Under the pieces are notes generated by a model. That model did not search any database, was not told where the DNA came from, and worked only from the letters and a program-made list of their open reading frames with translations. The position numbers and the translations under genes are program-made. From NCBI RefSeq assembly GCF_030546805.1, contig NZ_JAUOPC010000008.1, positions 124,001-188,000 on the forward strand: DNA of 64,000 nucleotides, read 5' to 3'. Shown in pieces: positions 34,285 through 43,446 of this stretch (the stretch's first letter is position 1; every line of letters starts with the position of its first letter). This DNA is from Cyclobacterium sp. 1_MG-2023. Its GTDB lineage: Bacteria > Bacteroidota > Bacteroidia > Cytophagales > Cyclobacteriaceae.

Positions 34285-35166
34285 ATGAAAAAAGACATTC
34301 CTCATATAACTTTTAATCCCGTATCTACTGACAGCTATGGTTTTGAAATTGTTTCCATTGAACATATCGCTAATAATAAGAATAGACATACACACGATCC
34401 TGAATTACCCCATCAGCTAAAATTCTATAATCTAATTTTTTTCACCCAAGGTTCAGGGAGACATTTTATCGATTTTAAATGGTTTCCCGTGCAAGAAAAC
34501 AGTTTGGTCTACCTGACAAAAGACCAAATCAGTGCTTTTGAGTTTTCGGAAAAATTAAAAGGATATTGCATAATATTCACAGAAGAGTATTTCGTAAATA
34601 GCTTCTCTAATTTGACAAATGACTTTGTATTTAGACTTTTTAACCCGGAATTGTTTTCGCCTATTCTTCAAATTGCTAAAAACTCTGATTTTTTGACCTA
34701 TTTTAATTTACTGCTTAAAGAATATGGAAACCCTCATTCATTTAATCACAAAACCATTATCAATTCACTTTTAACAATCTTAATTTCAAAAGCAGAATAC
34801 TTAAAACAAAATTTAACTTTCCACATTTCTGATTCCGCCAAACTTGTTCTATACCAGAATTTTGTTTCCCTTCTAGAGAAAAACCTAACCCAAAGTAGAA
34901 GTGCCAATTTTTACGCTAAAGAATTGGCAGTAAGCTACAAACACCTCAACACCGTTTGCAAGGAATTGATAAACAAGACCGCCAAAAACGTAATTGACGA
35001 CTTTATCATATTACAAGCAAAACGAAACCTAATCAATTCAACAACAAACAGTTCTGAACTGGCTTACAAATTGGGTTTTGAAGACCCTACCAACTTTACT
35101 AAGTACTTCAAGAAGAATACAGGATTAACCCCAAAATCATTTATTCAATCTCTACAAAAGGACTAA
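34285..35166 (+). CDS. AraC-family transcriptional regulator
   Basis: About 293 residues; ATG at 34285 is preferred (an ATG at 34270 would add five residues). An N-terminal cupin-like sensing region (GSGRHFIDFKWFPVQENSLV) is followed by the two HTHs of the AraC domain (ANFYAKELAVSYKHLNTVCK; AYKLGFEDPTNFTKYFKKN). A TATCTTCG box at 34229 may be its promoter. It probably controls the following SnoaL-like gene. Confidence 0.9.
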   Translation: MKKDIPHITFNPVSTDSYGFEIVSIEHIANNKNRHTHDPELPHQLKFYNLIFFTQGSGRHFIDFKWFPVQENSLVYLTKDQISAFEFSEKLKGYCIIFTEEYFVNSFSNLTNDFVFRLFNPELFSPILQIAKNSDFLTYFNLLLKEYGNPHSFNHKTIINSLLTILISKAEYLKQNLTFHISDSAKLVLYQNFVSLLEKNLTQSRSANFYAKELAVSYKHLNTVCKELINKTAKNVIDDFIILQAKRNLINSTTNSSELAYKLGFEDPTNFTKYFKKNTGLTPKSFIQSLQKD

Positions 35167-35226
35167 TGGTTCAACTTTAACCATTTCAACATCCGTTTTC
35201 ATCTTTTCTACCTGCTGTAGTTGCTT

Positions 35227-35234
35227 CATCTTTG
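35227..35234 (+). promoter_or_regulatory. -7 promoter box upstream of SnoaL-like gene
   Basis: CATCTTTG, inside CATCTTTGTATC, is 24 bases before the ATG at 35259. Exactly the same 12 bases occur at 45372-45383, 17 bases before the SDR gene at 45401. This suggests a shared promoter type. Confidence 0.4.
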
Positions 35235-35258
35235 TATCCTCATTAAACAACAAAGAAA

Positions 35259-36134
35259 ATGAAACATATTATAGCAACCGTTGCAATCGCTCTTATAATG
35301 ATCGTTTGCTATGCGCAAAACAAAGAGAACAATTCTAAAAATGTAGAGAAAATGGAAAGCAAAATAGAATTGACAAACAAAGAAAAAGCTGCTGCTTTAA
35401 TTACAAGCTTAGAGACCGGCGATCAGTCGACCATTGCTTATATTAATCCAACCAATTACAAACAACACAACCTTTCGGTAGCAGATGGGCTGGAAGGCTT
35501 TGGAGCGGTATTGCAACATGCACCGCAAGGAGGGTTTAAGGCAAATGTGGTACGAACTTTTCAAGATGGCGATTATGCCATTACCCATACTGAATATGAT
35601 TTTTTCGGCCCAAAAATAGGCTTTGACATCTTTAAGTTTGAAAATGGACAGATTATAGAACATTGGGATAATTTTTCAGACCTGGCTCCTAATAACCCAA
35701 GTAATCATTCACAAACAGATGGAGCCACAAAAATTACAGATTTAGACAAAACTGAAGAAAACAAAGCCTTGATTAAGGATTTTGTGAATACGGTTTTAAT
35801 CGGAGGTGCGTATGACAAATTGCCCAATTATTTTGATGGAGACAATTACATCCAACACAATTCCATGATTGGAGATGGTCTATCAGGCTTTGGTAAAGCA
35901 ATTGAAGAGATGGCAAAACAAGGCATTACAATGGTTTTTGACAAGAGCCATGTCCTTTTAGGAGAAGGGAACTTTGTGCTTTCTGTTACCGAAGGAACCT
36001 TTGCCGGAAAACCAACATCATTCTATGATTTGTTTAGAATAGAAAAGGGGAAAATCGCCGAACACTGGGACACCATTGAAACCATTTTACCCGAATCTGA
36101 AAGAAAAAACAGTAACGGAAAATTTAACTTTTAA
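35259..36134 (+). CDS. Exported tandem SnoaL-like (NTF2-fold) protein
   Basis: 291 residues. A signal-like start (IIATVAIALIMIVCYAQ) precedes two homologous halves. The first has NYKQHNLSVADGLEGFG and IFKFENGQIIEHWDNFSD; the second has NYIQHNSMIGDGLSGFG and LFRIEKGKIAEHWDTIET. Each half matches the SnoaL/NTF2-like fold seen in small enzymes and binding proteins. A duplicated pair in one chain would form an internal dimer. Function unknown; the neighbouring AraC gene may regulate it. Confidence 0.85.
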   Translation: MKHIIATVAIALIMIVCYAQNKENNSKNVEKMESKIELTNKEKAAALITSLETGDQSTIAYINPTNYKQHNLSVADGLEGFGAVLQHAPQGGFKANVVRTFQDGDYAITHTEYDFFGPKIGFDIFKFENGQIIEHWDNFSDLAPNNPSNHSQTDGATKITDLDKTEENKALIKDFVNTVLIGGAYDKLPNYFDGDNYIQHNSMIGDGLSGFGKAIEEMAKQGITMVFDKSHVLLGEGNFVLSVTEGTFAGKPTSFYDLFRIEKGKIAEHWDTIETILPESERKNSNGKFNF

Positions 36135-36338
36135 CCCGAATAGGTAATAGACAATCTATTGGGTGCCGAACTCACTTCAAAATCAGCCATTTCGTTGCAG
36201 TTTTAAATTTCACCATAGCAATGCTATGATAGAATCCGCAAACAGACTGATTTTCTTGTGATTACAGCACTCCATGAGAAAATTCAGAAAATGCTATTAC
36301 ATCATTCGGATTTAATCAACACTTTAAATTCAATCAAA

Positions 36339-36791
36339 ATGAAAACTAAACTATTCACATTTATCTATTTGGCAGTATTCGGTCTAGGACTAAGTTGCGC
36401 CCAAGGACAAACAGAAAACCATAAATTCCATTTTGGAGAAGCAGAACACTTTTTAGACGGGTATTCTCTCAATTACCAGTACCAAGATGGAAAAGCAATT
36501 CATATGGAGTTTGATAAGGGTAAAGCTAAATACGAATGGATTGTGGGGCCGGGAAAAGGAAGAGGAAATGCAGACATACCTTATCGTTCGCGTAAAATTG
36601 GTGATAATTTATACTTGGTAAACTGGCATGAAACAGGCAAAAAAGACTATTTAACCATAGTTTTTGATTTTGACAAAATGATTGTACACAGCTCCATCAT
36701 CGTTGGTTACGAAAACAAACCTGAAAGAGCTTTAAAAACTGTATTTCAATCAGGAGTTATTGACCACCTAAATAAAAAATATAATGAGTAA
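36339..36791 (+). CDS. Lipoprotein/exported MoaF-like protein
   Basis: 150 residues from the ATG at 36339, chosen because it opens a signal peptide (LFTFIYLAVFGLGLSC) with a possible lipobox Cys; an in-frame ATG at 36258 adds an implausible 27 residues. The mature part (YEWIVGPGKG, YRSRKIGDNLYLVNWHE, DYLTIVFDFDKMIVHSS) recalls the MoaF/lipocalin-like fold. Function unknown. It overlaps the next small gene by 8 bases. Confidence 0.7.
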   Translation: MKTKLFTFIYLAVFGLGLSCAQGQTENHKFHFGEAEHFLDGYSLNYQYQDGKAIHMEFDKGKAKYEWIVGPGKGRGNADIPYRSRKIGDNLYLVNWHETGKKDYLTIVFDFDKMIVHSSIIVGYENKPERALKTVFQSGVIDHLNKKYNE

Positions 36792-36972
36792 AGTAGCCAT
36801 ATGTCCCACTTGCGGCAGTAAAGCCAAAATAAAGGAAACAGGTGAATCCGTCATCTATGAAACCTTACAAGATGATCTATTGATAAAAAAAGTAGAACAG
36901 TTGAAAAAAGCTATGCATAAATACAAAGAGAAAACAGAGCAATTAGAGAAACAACTGAATGAGAAAGGCTAA
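36784..36972 (+). CDS. Small CxxC and coiled-coil protein
   Basis: 62 residues. ICPTCGSKAKI at the N-terminus has one CxxC (half a zinc knuckle, so a dimer would be needed for a full site). It is followed by a Lys/Glu-rich coiled coil to the end (KKVEQLKKAMHKYKEKTEQL). Start overlaps the MoaF-like gene. Unknown function. Intron remnant I5 begins 11 bases after its stop. Confidence 0.65.
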   Translation: MSKVAICPTCGSKAKIKETGESVIYETLQDDLLIKKVEQLKKAMHKYKEKTEQLEKQLNEKG

Positions 36973-36983
36973 AAAACCACATA

Positions 36984-37190
36984 GTATGCCGAGCTGATCC
37001 GGATGGTTCAGCTCAGGTACATACCATTTTTTAGAGAATCGGGAGAAATCAGAGGAAGGGTATACTTTACCCGATTTGGTGCCACATAAAATCCCCGCTC
37101 AATATGCCAAACTCCCTTTGGACTCCTTTAGAGGTACGGCTACTTAATAGCTTCCTCAACTTACCTTAAAGAGACTTTCACCCTTAGTAA
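36984..37190 (-). mobile_element. Short ORF-less group II intron remnant (I5)
   Basis: About 205 bases. On the minus strand the 3' end has a domain VI-like hairpin (GAGCTGAA/TCAGCTC) closing in GGCATAC, a valid AY ending. The 5' end reads TACTAAGGGTGAAAGTC, a diverged form of the I1/I4 5' sequence. No domain V is recognised. It lies between the small coiled-coil gene and a Crp-type gene. Weaker than I1-I4. Confidence 0.5.
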
Positions 37191-37293
37191 TATTTTGGTA
37201 ACTTCGATTCCAAATCCACATGGCAAGTGCAAACCTCTTGTACAAGCAATAGCCTACCAAGCACTCGGGGAAATATAAAACCAATCCAATGCA

Positions 37294-37866
37294 ATGACAT
37301 TAGCCGAATTTTTAAATCAATACAAGCCACTATCCCCAGCCGAAAAAGCACTATTGGAGGCCAACACAAAACAAGTCAGCTATAAAGCCAAATCATATTT
37401 TGTGCAGAGTGGAAAAAGGAGCAATGAAGTTGGTTTCATTAGCACAGGTATTTTTCGCTACTTTTTTTACGATGCTGAAGGGCAGGAAATTACTGCCCAT
37501 TTTATGGCTGAAAATGAATTTGTGGGAAACATCACCAGTTTTTTTGAATTTTCACCAAGTGCCGGCAGCATACAGGCTGAAACTGATTGTGAGGTAATCA
37601 TCATTAACCGGGAGGCTTGGAGCCTTTTTTGCAAAGAGATAGACAATTGGGAGGTTACTGTGCAAAAAATCATAAATGAAGTGCTGCTCCGGAAAACTAA
37701 TTTTCAGCGAAGCCTCATCAACATTGATGCACAAAGCGCTTATTTAAATTTCTTAAACTCCTATCCCAAGATTGCTCAAAGAGCTGCCTTAAACCACATT
37801 GCTTCCTATTTGGGAATTACACCCTTTTCTTTAAGTAGGATAAGAAAAGCCATCACTTCTCATTAA
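37294..37866 (+). CDS. Crp/Fnr-family regulator
   Basis: 190 residues. Beta-roll sensor (SYFVQSGKRSNEVGFISTGI, then FMAENEFVGNITSFFEFSPS) and a C-terminal HTH (NHIASYLGITPFSLSRIRKA). Same subgroup as the genes at 29854, 43547 and 52324. A TAACTTCG box at 37189, at the edge of intron remnant I5, may be its promoter. The SDR gene downstream (135 bases) is a likely target. Confidence 0.9.
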   Translation: MTLAEFLNQYKPLSPAEKALLEANTKQVSYKAKSYFVQSGKRSNEVGFISTGIFRYFFYDAEGQEITAHFMAENEFVGNITSFFEFSPSAGSIQAETDCEVIIINREAWSLFCKEIDNWEVTVQKIINEVLLRKTNFQRSLINIDAQSAYLNFLNSYPKIAQRAALNHIASYLGITPFSLSRIRKAITSH

Positions 37867-38001
37867 CATTTTTCTTACCCCGGTTTTTCTTGCCAAATGG
37901 CAAGTATTTCTTTTTACCGCCTTTTGATATTTGTACCATCAAAATCTAAACAAGCTTCTGCCTTCGCGGAAATCGAATGAAGCTTATAAAAAATAATCGA
38001 A

Positions 38002-38862
38002 ATGAAGAGAAACGTAATTATAACAGGAACTTCCACAGGAGTGGGATTTGAGAGTGCTATCCTTTTTGCTAAGCAAAATTTCAAAGTGTATGCCACCATG
38101 CGCAACCTTAGTAAAGCGGATGCACTCCAGGAGAGAATTACCGCTGAAAATCTGGATATCGAAATTTTGGAATTGGACGTTACTGATACCCGGTCTATAA
38201 AAAAAGCCGTAGAAACTGTTGTGGCCAAGGATGGCCAAATTGATCTGCTGATCAATAATACCGGGGCAGGTTTTGCCAAAACTACCGAGCAGGCTACTGA
38301 AGAAGAAATCCGTTGGGTAACGGATGTAAACTATCTGGGGACTGTTTTTTGCACGCAGGCTGTATTGCCTTATATGCGCCAACAGAAATCCGGACAAATC
38401 ATCAACATTACTTCTGTAGGAGGACTCGTAGGACAGCCATTTAACGAGTTGTATTGCGCAGCAAAGTTCGCCATTGAAGGTTTTGCAGAAGGCTTGGCAA
38501 CTTATGTCTCTCCTGCTTTCAACATAAAAATTTCGAACGTAGAGCCGGGAGGAATTTCTACTGAGTTTATGACCTCAGCCATTGGTAAAACTGCTGTAGA
38601 TGGGCAGTTCGCCACTGGCGAATACCTTCCCATTTTTGAAAAATACATGGCCGGCAATCAGCAACGTGCAAAGGAAGGTGCTGAGCAAGTTTATCAAACA
38701 GGCCCTGAGGTAGCACAGGTAGTTTTGAATGTCGCACAAAATGAAAATCCTCCACTTCGTGTGCGGACTTCACAATGGGCAGAAGATTTTTGCCAATTGA
38801 AAACAGAGGCTGATCCTGATGGAACCAAGCTGGTAGAAAAAATTACAGCCTCCTTCCTCTAA
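38002..38862 (+). CDS. Short-chain dehydrogenase/reductase (SDR)
   Basis: 286 residues. Classical SDR motifs: TGTSTGVGFE (nucleotide-binding TGxxxGxG), LINNTGAGFAK (NNAG variant), INITSVGGLVGQ (Ser) and YCAAKFAIEG (YxxxK). NADP preference and substrate are uncertain. It forms a regulator-enzyme pair with the upstream Crp-type gene, and a terminator hairpin follows at 38899. Confidence 0.92.
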   Translation: MKRNVIITGTSTGVGFESAILFAKQNFKVYATMRNLSKADALQERITAENLDIEILELDVTDTRSIKKAVETVVAKDGQIDLLINNTGAGFAKTTEQATEEEIRWVTDVNYLGTVFCTQAVLPYMRQQKSGQIINITSVGGLVGQPFNELYCAAKFAIEGFAEGLATYVSPAFNIKISNVEPGGISTEFMTSAIGKTAVDGQFATGEYLPIFEKYMAGNQQRAKEGAEQVYQTGPEVAQVVLNVAQNENPPLRVRTSQWAEDFCQLKTEADPDGTKLVEKITASFL

Positions 38863-39491
38863 TACAAACAATGCAGAGAAAAACAGTATTAAATTCTTAA
38901 GGGCTGCCGGAAATATAGGTTCGGTAGCCCTTCACTTTCTTACTCCATAAATAAGCAAGGTTTTAGCTCTTGTAGAAGGGAATGGAGGAAGGAAATTCAA
39001 ATTTGGAACTCAAGCAAGGAATTACAATCATTCACCATCCTGATATCTAGGCTGGTTTCATCAATAATAACACTGCCATTTGTACTTTGGAAGTGAGATA
39101 ACCATCAAAACTATCCAGCAATTTTTTAGCATTTACGAGATTACGAGCTTATATATTAAGCAATTTTTAAAGGCAAAGTAGTAACACATTTTTAACCCAA
39201 CATATCTAATTACATACTGAAATCCAGTGGGTTGAAATCGTTTTTTTCATTATACCATTCTTCTCCTGAGATAATACAATATAATATCCCTACAGAAATC
39301 ATAGGCATCCATTTTTTACATTCGTTAGACCTTAATTTTTCATGCTATAAATGAAAAAACTCACCGTTTCACAATTCCCTCCAATTATCCCCAACGTTAA
39401 ACTTTCTTCGAATAGGTTCTCCTTACCAGTGAAACTATGAATTATCACCCTTTTTTTACCATAATTTTTAGACTATCCTTTTTGACCGTTA
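38863..39491. other. Intergenic region with a possible regulator relic
   Basis: After the terminator hairpin at 38899 I see no intact gene. The minus strand near 39145-39055 has an open stretch (LVNAKKLLDSFDGYLTSK, then VQMAVLLLMKPA and a stop) resembling the start of a winged-helix regulator, but it is very short. The remainder is AT-rich and featureless. Confidence 0.35.
38899..38932 (+). terminator. Terminator-like hairpin after SDR gene
   Basis: AAGGGCTGCCG at 38899-38909 pairs with CGGTAGCCCTT at 38922-38932 with one mismatch, followed by CACTTTCTT. It is 36 bases after the SDR stop. Confidence 0.6.
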
Positions 39492-39522
39492 TTGCAAATG
39501 CTCATTACTATACTTAAGTTTG
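39492..39522 (+). promoter_or_regulatory. Bacteroidota promoter of the MDR-DUF4437-SDR-oxygenase operon
   Basis: TTG (39492-39494), 20 bases, TAAGTTTG (39515-39522): a full match to the -33/-7 pattern. The expected start site falls in or just before the palindrome at 39525-39541. This promoter also argues for the ATG at 39561 as the real start. Confidence 0.65.
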
Positions 39523-39524
39523 CA

Positions 39525-39541
39525 ACTATAATTATTATAGT
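39525..39541. promoter_or_regulatory. Perfect 17-base palindromic operator candidate
   Basis: ACTATAATTATTATAGT is perfectly symmetrical about its central T. It sits directly downstream of the -7 box and 19 bases before the ATG, the position of a repressor site. Its size and AT content fit HxlR- or MarR-type redox-sensing regulators, which often control quinone and alcohol dehydrogenases; no such regulator gene is intact nearby. Confidence 0.6.
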
Positions 39542-39560
39542 ATTTAAATATCAACAAGTT

Positions 39561-40547
39561 ATGAAAGCAATGATTCTCAAAGAATATGGTGAAAACGCAA
39601 AGTTTGCACCTAAAGAAGTAGAAAAGCCAATAGTAAAGAATGGGGAAGTATTGGTGAAAATTTCCGCATCAAGTATTAATACAGTAGATACGATGATTCG
39701 AAATATGGGAAAAGATTTGCCTTTCTCGCCTGAAAATCCTGCCATATTGGGAATGGATTTCGCTGGGACAATTGAAAAAGTCGGTGAAGGAATTACTGAA
39801 TTTTCAATTGGAGATGAAGTTTATGGATGTGCTGGTGGATTGGCAGATTTACAAGGGACTTTAGCAGATTACATTGCTGCTGATAGCCAATTAATCGCAC
39901 ACAAACCTAAAAATCTTACCATGCGAGAAGCAGCTGCCCTACCCTTGGTGGGAATTACAGCTTATGAAGGATTAACCAGAGCCGGAATAAAAAGCGGTCT
40001 CAATGTATTGGTACACGGTGGGGCCGGAGGCGTTGGGCACTTGGCAGTACAACTGGCTAAATATTTTGGAGCAAATGTTTTTTCAACCGGAACAGGAGAA
40101 ATTCAAAATGAAGTGGTCAATAGTTTTGGAGCAACATTTATCGATTTTATGAAAGAAGATGTTGAAACCTACACAAAAAAGCATACTGAGGGATCTGGTT
40201 TTGACATAGTTTTTGATACGGTAGGTGGAAAAAATTTATTAAACTCATTTGAAGCTGCAGCCTTAAATGGTCAGGTCTCCACAACCGTTTCACTGTTAGA
40301 GTTAGATTTAAATCCGGTACATTTTAAAGGTCTATCCCTACACGTTGTATTTATGTTAATCCCTATGCTTCACAACTTTAATAGGGAGAAACACGGAGAA
40401 ATTTTACGTAACATTACCAAAATTGTTGAAGCTGGAAATTTAAAACCACTACTAGATGAACAAGAGTTTTCTTTAGAAAATGTAGGAGAAGCTTATTCGA
40501 GATTGGAAAGCGGAAAAGCAATTGGAAAAGTGGTTGTAGAAAATTAA
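39561..40547 (+). CDS. NADP-dependent MDR-family oxidoreductase (quinone-reductase type)
   Basis: 328 residues from the ATG at 39561; the longer in-frame start at 39492 lies within the promoter. Zinc-free MDR features: MKAMILKEYG start, GMDFAGTIEKVGEGI, the nucleotide fold VLVHGGAGGVGHLAVQLAKY, and FDIVFDTVGGKNL. Such enzymes reduce quinones or enones with NADPH. First of a four-gene operon (gaps of 9 and 2 bases and a 4-base overlap), with a palindromic operator just upstream. Confidence 0.9.
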   Translation: MKAMILKEYGENAKFAPKEVEKPIVKNGEVLVKISASSINTVDTMIRNMGKDLPFSPENPAILGMDFAGTIEKVGEGITEFSIGDEVYGCAGGLADLQGTLADYIAADSQLIAHKPKNLTMREAAALPLVGITAYEGLTRAGIKSGLNVLVHGGAGGVGHLAVQLAKYFGANVFSTGTGEIQNEVVNSFGATFIDFMKEDVETYTKKHTEGSGFDIVFDTVGGKNLLNSFEAAALNGQVSTTVSLLELDLNPVHFKGLSLHVVFMLIPMLHNFNREKHGEILRNITKIVEAGNLKPLLDEQEFSLENVGEAYSRLESGKAIGKVVVEN

Positions 40548-40556
40548 AAAAACATC

Positions 40557-41420
40557 ATGGATATTAAAAAGGCATACCTGTGGTTAATCCTTTCGACTTT
40601 GACATTAGTCTCTTGTCAAAATGAAAGTCAGACCAAAAGCGAAAAAGAGAACATTGGTTCGGAAGAGATCGAACACCCAACAAATAAAGTGCTGTTGAGC
40701 TCTGAAGTTAAATGGGAAAAATTAAATCCAGCAAGAGGCGACCAAAGTCCTCAGGCAGGTACGATTTGGGGGGATAGGAAAGGAGAGGTACCTACCGGAT
40801 TTCTTGCAAAATTTACTGATGGATTTTCCTCTCCACCACATATTCACAATGCAACCTATAGAGCTGTGGTGATCAAAGGAAGCATTCACAATGATGACCC
40901 GAATGCTGCAAATATGTGGATGAAACCCGGCAGTTTCTGGACCCAACCCAAAGGAGAATCACATATAACTTCTGCAAAAGGGGAAGAAAATATAGCTCTA
41001 GTAGAGATAGACAAAGGGCCTTACCTGGTTCAACCCATTGAGGAAGCCTATGATAATGGAGAGCGACCAATCAATATAGATGTTTCCAACATAGTTTGGT
41101 TAGACAGTAAAAAAAGCAATTGGATGAATGCCACTAGTAAAGCTAAAATAAGCTTTTTATGGGAGGCCAATGGGTCTAAAGGACTGTTTCTAAAACTTCC
41201 AAAAGGTTATAATGGAAGCATAAAAACAGATGGAACAGTTTTACATGCGGTTGTCATTCAAGGGGAGTTGAATTATACTCTCCCAAAAAATCACGAAACA
41301 AAAGTGTTAGATGCCGGAAGTTCTTTTAGTGCTACAAGCAAAGCCATTCATACCCTTGCAAATGAAAATAATGAGGTACTGCTTTATATCAGAACAAATG
41401 GAAGCATTAAAATGGATTAA
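40557..41420 (+). CDS. DUF4437 bicupin lipoprotein
   Basis: 287 residues with a lipoprotein-type start ([14 protein letters not shown], Cys near residue 21). The mature part matches DUF4437: [59 protein letters not shown]. The PHIHN and ESHI residues suggest a metal-binding cupin; a second cupin-like half follows (from about residue 190). Function unknown. It follows the MDR gene after 9 bases. Confidence 0.85.
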   Translation: MDIKKAYLWLILSTLTLVSCQNESQTKSEKENIGSEEIEHPTNKVLLSSEVKWEKLNPARGDQSPQAGTIWGDRKGEVPTGFLAKFTDGFSSPPHIHNATYRAVVIKGSIHNDDPNAANMWMKPGSFWTQPKGESHITSAKGEENIALVEIDKGPYLVQPIEEAYDNGERPINIDVSNIVWLDSKKSNWMNATSKAKISFLWEANGSKGLFLKLPKGYNGSIKTDGTVLHAVVIQGELNYTLPKNHETKVLDAGSSFSATSKAIHTLANENNEVLLYIRTNGSIKMD

Positions 41421-41422
41421 AG

Positions 41423-42220
41423 ATGAGAACAATATTAATCACGGGAAGTACAGATGGAGTTGGTAAGTTGACAGCATTAAAATTGGCTAAACAAGGTCAT
41501 CAAATGCTCCTCCACGGAAGAGATTCTGAAAAATTAGCAGACACCATTTTAGCAATTAAAGACCAAACAGGGAATGCTAAAATTAGCGGTTTTGTATCCG
41601 ATTTATCTGACTTTCCCAGTATTGAGAAGATGGTTGTCGCTATATCAAGTGAATTTAATACCATTGATGTGTTGATCAATAATGCAGGGGTCTTAATAAG
41701 CCGGATCGAACAGAATCAAGACAATTTAGATATACGATTTGCAGTCAATTATTTAGCGCCTTATCTATTGACCAAGGGATTATTGTCGCTACTTAAAAAC
41801 AGTAATTCCCCGAGAATTATCAATTTAAGTTCGGCCGCACAATCCACAGTTTCAATGGATGCTTTGGCAGGAAAGGTACAAATTTCAAGTAATGCAGCTT
41901 ATGCCCAAAGTAAATTAGCCTTAACCATGTGGAGCTTTGCTCTAGCGAAAGCAAATCCCGAAATAGTAACCATAGCTGTTAATCCCGGATCCTTATTAAA
42001 TACCAAAATGGCCCTGGAAGCGTATGGTCAGCATTGGTCCTCAGCAGATAAAGGAGCTAATATACTATACGAGTTGGCTATTTCTGACCAATATGCTGAT
42101 AGTAATGGCAAATACTTTGACAATGATATCGGATCTTTTTCTCATGCACATAATGACGCCTACAATGAGGAAAAAATCGATCAATTGATTTCTGAAACAA
42201 GCAAAATATTAAAAAAATGA
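41423..42220 (+). CDS. Short-chain dehydrogenase/reductase (SDR)
   Basis: 265 residues. Motifs TGSTDGVGKLTALKLA, LINNAGVLISR, INLSSAAQS and YAQSKLALTMW. Of the retinol-dehydrogenase-like subgroup. It is 2 bases after the DUF4437 gene and overlaps the oxygenase gene by 4 bases (ATGA), so all four are one translational unit. Confidence 0.9.
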   Translation: MRTILITGSTDGVGKLTALKLAKQGHQMLLHGRDSEKLADTILAIKDQTGNAKISGFVSDLSDFPSIEKMVVAISSEFNTIDVLINNAGVLISRIEQNQDNLDIRFAVNYLAPYLLTKGLLSLLKNSNSPRIINLSSAAQSTVSMDALAGKVQISSNAAYAQSKLALTMWSFALAKANPEIVTIAVNPGSLLNTKMALEAYGQHWSSADKGANILYELAISDQYADSNGKYFDNDIGSFSHAHNDAYNEEKIDQLISETSKILKK

Positions 42221-43170
42221 CAAATAATAATGCACTTGAACAAGCCCGTGCCCTTAGCTTACCTCCTCGTAAAGCAGCCCTAAAACGTGAAGCATCTGTT
42301 TCTCTTTTTTGGAATAACCACCGGGAAATGCTTGAAGATGCATGGGCAGCATGGGAAATCGAAAATAAAAACAATTTATTAATTCCTGATGAATCCCTAC
42401 TTGATCCTCGCTTGCGAAAAGCTGTCAATGAAGCATGGGAAGATCCGAAAAAAGAACAAGCTGTTGCTGATTTGTGGGAAGAAATTATTCCGGGAGTTTA
42501 TGTTGCACAATTTTTTGATGTAGACCGCTTAGCTGATTTTCGTCAATACTTGGAAGCTGTAGCCAATTCACAAATTCCCAGGCGTGCTCCCTATGGCATC
42601 CAATTGAATCGGTACGGAATTATGCTTGACCCACGCTCAGAAGGACATCTTGCCGCTCCAAATTTTCAAGCATTTTACAATGCTATGATGGATCGCTATA
42701 TGCGTCCGATTGCCCGTTTACTATTGGGGACATATGGCTACGATAATCAAACATTTGGTTTTTCCATTCAGTACAACCCGGATAAAGACAAGGATTTGCA
42801 TGCACACACGGATGCTTCAGCGGCTACCTTGAATATCAATATTAACTTACCTGAAGAAAAATTCACCGGTTCGCAAGTTGATTTCCATGACAAGACCACA
42901 GGCAAAACGATACAAACTGTTTTTGAACCGGGTAAAGCAATCATTCACAGTGGCAGTGTTCCGCACGCAACCCATCCTATTACCAGTGGACAGCGAAACA
43001 ATTTAGTGGTGTGGCTATACGGAGACCGCATGCAAATACCAAGAGCCGGGGCAAGTAGCTATGGCGACCTTAATCATTCTGCTACTAAAGTTGAGACAAT
43101 AGAAAACATCAGCCCTCTACAGCGATGGACTGTACCAAATGCGCCCAAAGATACTTATGCTCCATTTTAA
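42217..43170 (+). CDS. 2-oxoglutarate/Fe(II)-dependent oxygenase-type protein
   Basis: 317 residues. The metal triad and 2OG anchor are visible in order: HAHTDASAATLNININLP (HxD), SGSVPHATHPI (distal His) and SGQRNNLVVWLYG (Arg). The arrangement is that of prolyl-4-hydroxylase-like oxygenases. It would hydroxylate a small molecule or a residue at the cost of oxygen and 2-oxoglutarate. Last gene of the operon that starts at 39561. Intron remnant I7 follows after about 35 bases. Confidence 0.82.
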   Translation: MTNNNALEQARALSLPPRKAALKREASVSLFWNNHREMLEDAWAAWEIENKNNLLIPDESLLDPRLRKAVNEAWEDPKKEQAVADLWEEIIPGVYVAQFFDVDRLADFRQYLEAVANSQIPRRAPYGIQLNRYGIMLDPRSEGHLAAPNFQAFYNAMMDRYMRPIARLLLGTYGYDNQTFGFSIQYNPDKDKDLHAHTDASAATLNININLPEEKFTGSQVDFHDKTTGKTIQTVFEPGKAIIHSGSVPHATHPITSGQRNNLVVWLYGDRMQIPRAGASSYGDLNHSATKVETIENISPLQRWTVPNAPKDTYAPF

Positions 43171-43205
43171 AAAAGAGGAGTTCTAAACCAAGGTTTTCCA
43201 ATTGG

Positions 43206-43446
43206 TGTTTTTTTTCGACGGCCCTGCTTGACTTTTCAAGCAGGGTTGTCACACCCACATTGGATTCGCCCCTATCTTCAATTCATAAAGCCAGAAGTTT
43301 GCGCTTTACTTGGTGGGCTGCACTTGTCCTAGCATTTTTTAATCCATTGACTTCAATTTATGGTTTTCGTTTATAGGTTAAAACTTCGCCAAGAGAATTT
43401 CTTTGCGGCAAGCTTTAGGGCAAACCTCTTCCTTGGAGCGGTCAAC
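43206..43446 (-). mobile_element. Short ORF-less group II intron remnant (I7)
   Basis: About 241 bases. The minus strand contains GGTGTGACAA (end of domain V, like GGTGTGAGAG in I1 and I2) and a strong domain VI hairpin (CCCTGCTTGA/TCAAGCAGGG, 43221-43245) followed by CCGTCGA. The 5' end GTTGACCGCTCCAA matches I1 (GTTGACCGTTCCAA). The sequence beyond that 5' end (GGTGAATATAGG on the minus strand) is also shared with I1. The middle is lost. Confidence 0.58.

Noticed and set aside
23960-43446. Integron gene-cassette array with attC sites
   Set aside because: No integrase gene and no RYYYAAC/GTTRRRY core sites were seen, and the hairpins after the stops match group II intron domain VI better.
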